A stretch of DNA of 37,171 nt from Clostridia bacterium (GTDB taxonomy: Bacteria; Bacillota; Clostridia; Oscillospirales; Acutalibacteraceae). The notes under the pieces are model-generated. The model worked only from the letters and a program-made list of their open reading frames with translations, searched no databases and was not told where the DNA came from. Made by a program: the position numbers and the translations under genes. This document shows, piece by piece, positions 1 through 5,933 of the stretch (the first letter of the stretch is position 1; each line of letters begins with the position of its first letter). The stretch spans positions 1-37,171 of the forward strand of contig JAFQBE010000028.1 of assembly GCA_017416765.1 (NCBI GenBank), in the 5' to 3' direction.

Positions 1-130
1 ACAACAATCAACGAATTCAACTTAAAACAAAACTGACCCCGCTTGAAAAACGAAGTCAGTTTACCGCTTAATTAAATATTTCTGCCTTAGGGGGCTTTTT
101 GTACTGTCCGCACAATTTGGAGCAGTTCAC

Positions 131-170
131 AAATTAAGAATCACACTTTTGTGTGGTTCTTAATTTTTTT
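131..170 (+). terminator. Rho-independent terminator
   Basis: A 16-bp stem (131-146 with 151-166, one G-T pair) closes a tttt loop and is followed by a run of T on the plus strand; the stem base is A-rich on the other side, so it may act in both directions. It ends whatever host transcript enters from the left and lies outside the prophage. Confidence 0.75.
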
Positions 171-202
171 GCAAAAAAAGGTGGATTCGAAAGGGCGTAA
201 AG

Positions 203-226
203 AAAATGCTCCGGTGGAGCATTTTT
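203..226. terminator. Second hairpin terminator, bidirectional
   Basis: A perfect 10-bp stem (aaaatgctcc / ggagcatttt) surrounds a 3-base loop (ggt). A's precede it and T's follow, the usual look of a bidirectional intrinsic terminator. With the hairpin at 131-170 it insulates the tRNA gene from upstream transcription. Confidence 0.6.
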
Positions 227-447
227 AGCCCGTGGGATTACACCAACAAAAAATAAACAAACAAGCAACAGAAAGCGGGGCAGGGCGAAAACTATACACA
301 CAAACACCACCCTCTCCCACCCAAAATCTTTGTACGATAATATAGAGATTTTTACTTTTTTATAATCGCAATATTGTTTCAGGCGACACATTCAGATTAG
401 AAATAAAAATATGTCGAAATGTTTTTGAAATTTTTTTGCAAAAGGTA

Positions 448-476
448 TTGCTTTTTTTGAGAATATAGGTTATACT
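448..476 (+). promoter_or_regulatory. Sigma-A promoter of the tRNA-fMet gene
   Basis: TTGCTT (448-453) and TATACT (471-476) are separated by 17 bp, close to consensus. The predicted start is about 7 bases further on, leaving a leader of roughly 25 bases before the tRNA at 510. Confidence 0.75.
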
Positions 477-509
477 AATAAAGCTGTCAGGTACAGCGCA
501 GTTTAATAT

Positions 510-565
<56 letters not shown>

Positions 566-587
<22 letters not shown>

Positions 588-2023
588 TTAAAGTGTACGC
601 CACCTGTGACAACTATTTTGTCACTATGGATGTACACTTTATTTATATAAGTTTTAATCAGACGCGGAATATCATCAAAATTGATATTTTCGGCGTCTTT
701 TTTTATTTTGGCAGCAATTTGCTCTTTAGTAATATCTATTGGTACCTCTGAGCTGGTACTGACGATGTGTTCAAGTTCATCAATCTGCTGACGTAAATCG
801 TCTATTTCGTCACGCAGTTCCGGAAAATCAAGACCGTTTCGGATAGATTTAACACAGTTGCTCAACTGCGTCTTGAGTTTCTCAAGCTCCTGTTTTTGTT
901 CTTTTATGGGAGATTTGATTTTTTGCAGTTCGTTATATACCTGTTCGGCAGCTGAACTGTAATCCGCTTTTTTGAGATAATTAATAAGCTCATTTACAAT
1001 AGCAGTCTCAAGCTCATCGGCATTTACATTCTTTGCTTTACAGGTGCGTGTGCGGTATTTATTGCCACAGGCATAACAGCGACAAATTGAATTCTTGCCG
1101 TTTACTGTCGTGCGCCCGGTATAAGCTGCGCCGCATTCGCCGCACACAACAAGACCTGAAAGCAGATATGTATATTTTGCAGAGTTCTGCGCTCTTTTGT
1201 TGCTTTTCATTCTTTCTTGCACCCTTTCCCATGTTCTCATATCAATCAGAGGAGTAATAGCGTTTTCAATTCTGACAGCGTGCGGATTCGCTGCTCCGCC
1301 TGCCCACTTGCCCATATATTTAACCGTGCGCTTATTCCATGAATACACACCGATATACCGCTCATTTGTTAAAATCGAATGTAATGAATTTTTGCCGATA
1401 GGTCGCCCTCTTTTGCCTTTATAGCCCTGAGCGGCAAGCTTCTCAATTATCTGCTTATACGAACCGCCGTCTGCATACATTTCAAATATAGTTTTTACCG
1501 CTGCTGCTTCGTGCGTGTTTACAACATATTTTCCGTCAACAGCATCATAACCGAGCGGAGGATAACCGCCAAGGAATACACCTTGATTTGCTTTAACTGC
1601 AACACCGGCAATTGATTTTTGCCTTGTCTGTAAAACCATATGCTGACCTAAACCAACGTTGATAAGCTCTACAAGGAAATCGTTCGGATTTGAAAGGTCG
1701 CCGAGGTTTTCCGTTGCGCATATAACCTTAATTTTTAAAAGCTGCATTTCTTTTCGGAAATTAAACCAATCGGCAACATCACGAGAACCGCGTGAAATAT
1801 CGTAAATGACAACGCCTTCAAAATCTCTGCGTTGAGCGCCTTGCAAAAGCTGTTGAAATCCTTCACGCTGAGTATTTGTTCCGCTCCTTGCTTCGTCAAT
1901 AAATGTTGCTGTAATGGTATGGTTGTTTGCCTGACAGAATTTTATAATTGCGTCGAGCTGAGCGGCTATAGAATTTTCCGTTTGGTTTTCGGTGCTGTAC
2001 CGTGCGTATGCTGCTACTTTCAT
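566..2023 (-). CDS. Large serine recombinase (phage integrase)
   Basis: This enzyme should integrate and excise the prophage through a covalent serine-DNA intermediate. The N-terminal resolvase domain starts MKVAAYARYS, with Ser10 as nucleophile. A Recombinase domain follows (about 160-270), then a zinc ribbon with a CGECG...CYACG pattern (about 310-345), a coiled coil (about 380-430) and a C-terminal tail. The 485-residue length fits the family. I chose the ATG at 2023 because AGGAGG sits just upstream; a longer frame to 2083 adds 20 residues across promoter sequence. The gene points at attL, and its last codons are encoded by the att core and the tRNA gene, with stop TGA at 566-568. In circular phage DNA the frame would end differently (see findings). 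An excisionase (RDF) gene is not identified. Confidence 0.95.
589..641. repeat. Nested inverted repeats beside attL
   Basis: TAAAGTGTAC (589-598) is a perfect inverted match to GTACACTTTA (632-641). Inside lies a second perfect repeat, GTGACAA (606-612) / TTGTCAC (618-624). Both fall within the 3' end of the integrase gene and inside the phage arm of the attachment site. They could be recombinase or RDF binding sites, or a hairpin in the integrase mRNA. Confidence 0.45.
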
Positions 2024-2036
2024 AAAAAAAACATCC

Positions 2037-2099
2037 TCCTTTGGGTATGTTTGACAAACCCAAAGAAAGATGATAAAATACATATATCATCCTTTGGGG
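2037..2099. promoter_or_regulatory. Divergent promoter and operator-like region upstream of integrase
   Basis: On the plus strand, TTGACA (2051-2056) and TAAAAT (2074-2079) are 17 bp apart, pointing away from integrase. The -35 box sits in an inverted repeat, TTTGGGT (2040-2046) / ACCCAAA (2058-2064). A second repeat, GATGAT...ATCATC, surrounds the -10 box. CCTTTGGG occurs at both edges (about 2038 and 2091). The arrangement suggests a regulator that controls integrase and the divergent transcript together. Confidence 0.5.
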
Positions 2100-2241
2100 T
2101 TGCTGTTAGATTCATCCTTATTTGAGTTTGACTTTTGATTTATTTCTTTCGGTTCGTGGTTGTTTCGTTTGATGTATATCAAAGCTCCGTGTGGGTGGTA
2201 TTTGAAGCTCCGATGTTCCAGCATCGGGGCTTTTTTTATTT
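2086..2241 (+). ncRNA. Candidate small RNA between integrase and PH-domain gene
   Basis: A near-consensus plus-strand promoter (2051-2079) and a strong terminator (2206-2241) frame about 150 nt. The segment has no open frame with a ribosome-binding site; a 31-codon frame from the ATG at 2172 has no Shine-Dalgarno and runs through the terminator. Neighbouring genes on both sides are on the minus strand, so this promoter and terminator serve no obvious protein gene. It may be a regulatory RNA or a decayed gene leader. No RNA family is recognised. Confidence 0.3.
2206..2241 (+). terminator. Intrinsic terminator, plus strand
   Basis: A 10-bp stem, agctccgatg (2206-2215) with catcggggct (2222-2231) and one G-T pair, surrounds a 6-base loop. 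The T run starts at 2231. The T tract is only on the plus strand, opposite to both neighbouring genes. Confidence 0.7.
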
Positions 2242-2247
2242 TGTCAA

Positions 2248-2619
2248 TTAAAGAACGAGGTCGCTGATAAGCTTGCAGATTTTACCTATATCGGTATTGC
2301 CTGCAAATTCAAGTTTTACCTTGCCAAGACCGCTGAACCACAATTCAAGCTCGCTGTCCATATCAAGTACACCTGCTGTTTCAGTTGAAAAAGCCTGTAC
2401 CTTTGAAAACGGCAGAGAAGTAATATCCTTCTTTTTGCCTGTCATACCCTGAATATTTATTACAAATATTCTTTTGTTTGTGAACGCTACACCGTCTCTG
2501 ATAGATTTGTATGACGAAATAATCTGCTCACCATCTACAAGCAGCGGCATCAGCTCAGAGTTGAAAGCGTTGGGAGCTTCCTTGAGCTTTACAAATTCGG
2601 GGTTTTTGAAATCAATCAT
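2248..2619 (-). CDS. Bacterial PH-domain protein (bPH/YvbH-like)
   Basis: A single bacterial pleckstrin-homology domain fills the 123-residue protein. The pattern IRDGVAFTNKRIFVIN followed by a K-rich hairpin, ITSLPFSKVQAFS, and a repeated beta pattern to the end is typical of the YvbH/bPH_1 group. No signal peptide or membrane segment is seen, so it is cytosolic. Ligand and role are unknown; such genes are frequent in clostridial prophages. A GGAAT-type ribosome site lies upstream of the ATG, and a separate promoter lies at 2674-2702, so the gene can be expressed apart from the repressor operon, including in the lysogen. Confidence 0.75.
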   Translation of the reverse strand: MIDFKNPEFVKLKEAPNAFNSELMPLLVDGEQIISSYKSIRDGVAFTNKRIFVINIQGMTGKKKDITSLPFSKVQAFSTETAGVLDMDSELELWFSGLGKVKLEFAGNTDIGKICKLISDLVL

Positions 2620-2673
2620 TTTTTACAATTCCTTTCTGAAATATATTCGGCTTATTATTTGCAAAAAATAAAC

Positions 2674-2702
2674 CTTATACATATAATGTCGAAAAATGTA
2701 AA
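2674..2702 (-). promoter_or_regulatory. Probable promoter of the PH-domain gene
   Basis: Read on the minus strand, TTTACA (2702-2697) and TATAAG (2679-2674) are 17 bp apart, about 55 bases before the ATG. No operator of the repressor type overlaps it, so it may be active in the lysogen. Confidence 0.45.
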
Positions 2703-2719
2703 AAGTAACACAAAATTCT

Positions 2720-3244
2720 TTATTTCATGAAATTATTTCCCTTGTCCAAATTCTTTTTATACTGACAAGCTGCTGATGCATAGATTATGTCTTCATGTTG
2801 GCAACTTCCTAATTCGCTGCACAACTTATATTTACTGCAACATCCAAAAGATGCAAATTCAAAAGAATTGATAAAGAATTCGTTGAGAGCTTTTTTAAAT
2901 ACTTCGGAATTCTTTGCAAGCTCATAGAAATCGTTCAAAGCCATTCTGTAAAAATCTTCTGACTTAATCTTTTTGAACTCATAGTCAAGCCCATAATTGT
3001 CAAAAATACGTTTTGCAATAATATTGAAAGATATGTAATGCTCATCACCGGCTGTTTTAACACGGGCAAAGAAATGAGAAGCTGAACTCATATGATAAGC
3101 ATTGGGCTTTATAGATGACATAATGCTGCAATAGCTTGTGTGTTCAGCATTTTCCTGAAGTTTAAGAGTTGCTGATTGTAGATAATTTGGCTCTATCAAG
3201 TTCTTGACTGTTTCAAATACTTGCTCATCAAACATTGATAACAT
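2720..3244 (-). CDS. Cys-rich protein of unknown function, exonuclease partner
   Basis: This 174-residue protein is not assigned to a named family. It is mostly helical, with a C-terminal cluster of likely metal ligands: Cys135, Cys136, Cys142, Cys148, His150 and Cys160. The spacing suggests a zinc or iron-sulfur site. It overlaps the end of the exonuclease gene by 17 bases and is translated from the same message, so the two are probably functional partners. It probably also shares the repressor transcript, hence expression in the lysogen. The start is supported by an AAGGAG-type site about 11 bases upstream; a second ATG three codons in is possible. Confidence 0.7.
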   Translation of the reverse strand: MLSMFDEQVFETVKNLIEPNYLQSATLKLQENAEHTSYCSIMSSIKPNAYHMSSASHFFARVKTAGDEHYISFNIIAKRIFDNYGLDYEFKKIKSEDFYRMALNDFYELAKNSEVFKKALNEFFINSFEFASFGCCSKYKLCSELGSCQHEDIIYASAACQYKKNLDKGNNFMK

Positions 3245-4040
3245 AACGCTCTATCTCCTTTTGTGTAGGTTGCATCTCTTTTAAGAAATCAAGGGCTATG
3301 TCAATTTCTCTATCCTCAACCGATATTTTCACAACTGTCGGTTGTTCACTTACAAGCCCGATAAATTTGCACGGCAAAATCCGAGTTCCGCCAAGAGGTC
3401 GGCGATAATATAAAGGCTTCGGCTCATCGAATGTTTTCGGAGTTAAACCTAATTCTTTTTGGAGTTCAAGAGTTGAACACTCCGCATCCGAGAGGTCAAA
3501 CAAGCTGCTAAGCTCCACAGGCTTGTAGCTTTTAAGCGCCTGCAAACAATAATGAGTTGTTTCGCAGTCAGCTAAAGCTCGGTGTGCAACAGGCTGACTG
3601 ATACCTAATTCTTCTGCCACATCGCAAAGCCTATGATGTGACATACGAGGCATAAGATCTCTTGATATTTTAAGCGTATCTACATAGTCACTTTGTATAG
3701 CTTCTGCAAATTCTCCTAAACAACGGTTAACAAACCCAACATCAAAATTTACATTATGCCCTACAACGGTAGATGTACCAACAAATGAGCGGAACGCTTC
3801 AGCAACCTCGCAGATATCGGGAGCATTGGAAACCATTTCATTTGTGATTCCGGTAATTCTTTGCACGCTTTTGGGTATTTCCATACCAGGATTAACAAGC
3901 TGTTGATAACTGTCAACTATTTCACCGTTTTTTACTTTTAGAGCGGCAAGCTCGATAATTTTATCTGTACTTTGCAAGCCTGTTGTCTCAACATCTATTA
4001 CAACGTAATTATCGGGGAAATAAATATTTTCTCTTTTCAC
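3228..4040 (-). CDS. DnaQ-like 3'-5' exonuclease (DEDDh)
   Basis: Residues 10-170 form a DnaQ/epsilon exonuclease domain with all catalytic positions: Asp16 and Glu18 in VIDVETTG, Asp100 in GHNVNFD, His153 and Asp158 in HRALADCE. It should remove nucleotides from DNA or RNA 3' ends using two metal ions. The C-terminal 100 residues carry a small beta-rich domain of unknown role. The start is GTG at 4040 behind AGAGGGTG. It lies only 12 bp after the repressor stop, so it is in the repressor operon and should be made in lysogens. That argues for a role beyond lytic replication, for example nucleic-acid-targeting exclusion of other phages (inference). Confidence 0.88.
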   Translation of the reverse strand: MKRENIYFPDNYVVIDVETTGLQSTDKIIELAALKVKNGEIVDSYQQLVNPGMEIPKSVQRITGITNEMVSNAPDICEVAEAFRSFVGTSTVVGHNVNFDVGFVNRCLGEFAEAIQSDYVDTLKISRDLMPRMSHHRLCDVAEELGISQPVAHRALADCETTHYCLQALKSYKPVELSSLFDLSDAECSTLELQKELGLTPKTFDEPKPLYYRRPLGGTRILPCKFIGLVSEQPTVVKISVEDREIDIALDFLKEMQPTQKEIERYVINV

Positions 4041-4052
4041 ATTTACACCCTC

Positions 4053-4694
4053 TTACATATCAATAACAATTTGCTTTACAACGCCGATGATTTGAGCGGA
4101 ACCGTTCTCGAAATCTTCAACAGGAACAATGCGGTCGTCGTATGCGCTGTTTTCGGGCTTTAGCAGAACTACAGAGCCGTGATGCTTGAAACGCTTGAGC
4201 GTAGCTTCGTCACCGTTCACACGGCAAGCAACTATCTGACCGTCATCAGCAGTGTTTTGCTTATGTATAAGCACCTTGCAGCCGTCAACTATTCCTGCAC
4301 CAATCATGCTGTCGCCTTTTACCCTTAAATAGAAATATTCGTCCGGGTTCGGAACGGATGTTGGCATATACCCTTCAATACATTCATCAGCCAAAGCGGG
4401 AAGCCCAGCAGGAATACAACCATATATCGGGAGCATTCCAGTTACTGGGATAGCATTGCTTATTTCTTCTTGTGCCATTTTATCAGTTTTTAAGGCTAAC
4501 CAATTAGGATTTACTTTCAAAGCATCTGCAATGGCTTGTAATATTGGTAATTTTATTTTGGCTACCTTGCCGGATTCATAACGTTGTATAGTTGATTTAT
4601 TTACAGCAAGACTGGTTCCAAGTTCCTCTTGAGTTAATTGAAGCTGCTCTCTGCGATTTCTTATCCTCATACCTATACGTTCATTATCGGTCAA
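4053..4694 (-). CDS. LexA/CI-type phage repressor (HTH-XRE + S24 peptidase)
   Basis: The protein has 213 residues. Residues about 8-66 are an XRE helix-turn-helix (TQEELGTSLAVNKSTIQRYE). The C-terminal half is a LexA-like S24 self-cleavage domain with Ser129 (KGDSM), Lys167 (ATLKRF) and a probable Ala96-Gly97 cleavage bond in CIPAGLP. It should bind the operators around 4729-4829, repress the early promoter and be inactivated during the SOS response. I chose the TTG at 4694 because AGAGGTG lies 6 bases upstream and the HTH begins right after. An upstream extension to 4796 would read back through the operators. It leads an operon with the exonuclease. Confidence 0.95.
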   Translation of the reverse strand: MTDNERIGMRIRNRREQLQLTQEELGTSLAVNKSTIQRYESGKVAKIKLPILQAIADALKVNPNWLALKTDKMAQEEISNAIPVTGMLPIYGCIPAGLPALADECIEGYMPTSVPNPDEYFYLRVKGDSMIGAGIVDGCKVLIHKQNTADDGQIVACRVNGDEATLKRFKHHGSVVLLKPENSAYDDRIVPVEDFENGSAQIIGVVKQIVIDM

Positions 4695-4713
4695 GTCAAT
4701 CACCTCTGCGCAC

Positions 4714-4742
4714 AATATAACACAAAAAGTTGCAAATTGCAA
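4714..4742 (-). promoter_or_regulatory. Repressor promoter (PRM-like)
   Basis: On the minus strand, TTGCAA (4742-4737) and TATATT (4719-4714) are 17 bp apart. The -35 box lies inside operator O1 (4729-4743), so the repressor should control its own synthesis. Confidence 0.65.
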
Positions 4743-4829
4743 TAGATTTTTTATGAAATTCAAAAAAAGTTGCAAAACGCTATTGACAAAATGCAAATAC
4801 GGTGCTAAAGTTAAGTTGCAAAACGCAAC
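4729..4829. promoter_or_regulatory. Operators O1-O3 of the lysis-lysogeny switch
   Basis: Three related 15-mers are present: O1 GTTGCAAATTGCAAT (4729-4743), O2 GTTGCAAAACGCTAT (4769-4783) and O3 GTTGCAAAACGCAAC (4815-4829). O3 is a perfect GTTGC-N5-GCAAC palindrome. O1 covers the repressor -35, O2 abuts the early -35 and O3 lies just past the early -10. A fourth copy is at 5054-5068. Confidence 0.85.
4783..4811 (+). promoter_or_regulatory. Early lytic promoter (PR-like)
   Basis: TTGACA (4783-4788) and TAAAGT (4806-4811) are 17 bp apart. Operators O2 and O3 overlap or flank the boxes, as expected of the main repressed promoter. It drives the cro-like gene and the early operon. Confidence 0.75.
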
Positions 4830-4845
4830 AAGAGAGGTGAAACTA

Positions 4846-5082
4846 ATGGTTAACAGCGAAGCAATAAAAAAACGAATGGATACTTTAGATGTTGGTCAAG
4901 CTGACGGAGCAGAAGCGCTTGGTATCAAACAATCCACTTTTTGTTTAAAAATCAACAATAAGCGAGGTTTAACACTTGACGAAGCCAATGCTCTGGCTTC
5001 CTTCTTAAAAATTACTAACGATGAATTTCCGCATTATTTTTTTTACTCTGAAAGTTGCGAAACGCAACAAACCGCAAGCTAA
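4846..5082 (+). CDS. Cro-like HTH regulator
   Basis: This 78-residue protein consists almost wholly of a helix-turn-helix: VGQADGAEALGIKQSTFCLK is the HTH core, followed by the conserved NKRGLTLDEANALASFLKI. It is divergent from the repressor and first in the early operon, which is the position of Cro. The ATG at 4846 is preceded by AGAGAGGTG; a longer frame from 4753 would start before the promoter. Its last codons contain operator O4. It probably competes for the same operators to commit to the lytic path. Confidence 0.85.
   Translation: MVNSEAIKKRMDTLDVGQADGAEALGIKQSTFCLKINNKRGLTLDEANALASFLKITNDEFPHYFFYSESCETQQTAS
5054..5068. promoter_or_regulatory. Operator O4 inside the end of the cro-like gene
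   Basis: GTTGCGAAACGCAAC is a perfect GTTGC-N5-GCAAC palindrome with the same sequence as O3 except one spacer base. It lies about 240 bp downstream of the switch, within coding sequence. It suits DNA looping or a roadblock to early transcription. Confidence 0.75.
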
Positions 5083-5148
5083 ACTCTTGTTTATTTAGTA
5101 AATTTTCAAACACTCCCCACACAACCACGAACCGAAAGGAATGTTCCA

Positions 5149-5328
5149 ATGAAAGAAAAAAGGAAAATCGAATTTGATATCGGCTTTGACGATTCAAGAG
5201 AATCAGCCGAAAGAATTATTTACGGCATTTACGGTATGAGCGTTGAAGCGTTCGCCGATGCTCTACGCCGTGAAGCCGTTTTGAAATCCAAAAGCACCAC
5301 AAAACCAGCAGGAGGTGTCTGCGCATGA
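5149..5328 (+). CDS. Small early protein of unknown function (59 aa)
   Basis: The ATG follows GAAAGGA by 8 bases and the frame ends in an ATGA overlap with the next gene, so it is almost certainly translated. It is charged at the N-terminus (MKEKRKIEFDIGFDD), with one amphipathic helix (SVEAFADALRREAVLKS). No domain is recognised. It may be a small DNA-binding or adaptor protein of the early operon. Confidence 0.7.
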   Translation: MKEKRKIEFDIGFDDSRESAERIIYGIYGMSVEAFADALRREAVLKSKSTTKPAGGVCA

Positions 5329-5585
5329 CAGCAACAATAATTGAAATCGGGCTTGCCGCACTTGTGTTGGCAGGCATTATCAAAGAAGAAAAGCTCATTG
5401 CTTTTGAGGACAAGGTCCTTGATTCAATAGCAAACTCAATCGCAAAGGTTATAGTCGCCCGCCGCAGGCACGAGCTTGAAAAGGCAAGGCTCGCACCGAT
5501 GCCCGGCATCAAAGCCTTTGTCGCTCCCTGCCGCAGCGGCAAAGCCAACCTTACAAGCAGAGATTTTGAGATTAAAGGAGCATGA
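5325..5585 (+). CDS. Small membrane-anchored early protein
   Basis: The 86 residues begin with a hydrophobic stretch (IIEIGLAALVLAGII, about 5-19), probably one membrane helix. A basic region (VARRRHELEKARL) and a short C-terminal tail follow. It overlaps both neighbours by 4 bases (ATGA), so translation is coupled. No family recognised. Confidence 0.65.
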   Translation: MTATIIEIGLAALVLAGIIKEEKLIAFEDKVLDSIANSIAKVIVARRRHELEKARLAPMPGIKAFVAPCRSGKANLTSRDFEIKGA

Positions 5586-5587
5586 CA

Positions 5588-5920
5588 ATGAACATTATTG
5601 AAACCGCTATTCAGAAGATAGAAGCCCAGCAGGGCGCAAAGAACACAATGGTCTGGTGTGTTGGCGAACAGCTCAAGGATATATGCAGAGAAAGCGAACA
5701 CAACGCAGATATAGTTAGCACCGACTTGGATAACCCGAGCATGTCACTATTTAACTGTGAACGAAAAATTAAAAAATACGCAAGTGAGCATACAAATGGT
5801 GATTGCGGATGCTGTCCGCCCAACGTTGCTGATGAAATTATACGCAAATTCTACGGCATACCTGCCGCATCTGAAGCACCGACAAAGTCAAATGTACTTG
5901 ACCTGTCGGATTTCCTTTGA
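5588..5920 (+). CDS. PcfK-like protein (AcrIIA9-like family)
   Basis: The 110-residue helical protein resembles the PcfK family: a middle SLFNCERKIKKYA helix and a late PPNVADEIIRKFYGI segment match the usual pattern of a Cys-containing helix followed by a D/E-I-x-x-Y/F-Y motif. It sits directly before a PcfJ gene, the standard pairing. Members of this family have been reported as Cas9 inhibitors (AcrIIA9), but most relatives are untested. An ATG at 5582 is also in frame, but GGAG at 5577-5580 is correctly spaced only for 5588. Assignment rests on pattern and neighbourhood. Confidence 0.6.
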   Translation: MNIIETAIQKIEAQQGAKNTMVWCVGEQLKDICRESEHNADIVSTDLDNPSMSLFNCERKIKKYASEHTNGDCGCCPPNVADEIIRKFYGIPAASEAPTKSNVLDLSDFL

Positions 5921-5933
5921 GAGGTGAGCAGAT

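Larger units (their letters stand above)
1..509. other. Host intergenic region left of the tRNA gene
   Basis: No convincing gene is visible in these 509 bases. The one open frame longer than 80 codons (minus strand, 134-391) runs through a terminator hairpin and has biased, low-complexity composition, so I do not call it. The region holds two strong hairpins, listed separately, and the tRNA promoter. An 8-bp inverted repeat (aaactgac / gtcagttt, about 29-62) has no T tract and no assigned role. Confidence 0.6.

Noticed and set aside
134-391. 85-codon open frame on the minus strand in the left host flank
   Set aside because: It runs across a bidirectional terminator hairpin, lacks a ribosome site and has no protein-like pattern.
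2172-2267. 31-codon frame (MYIKAPCGWYLKLRC...) between integrase and PH gene
   Set aside because: No ribosome site, and it reads through a strong terminator hairpin and T run.
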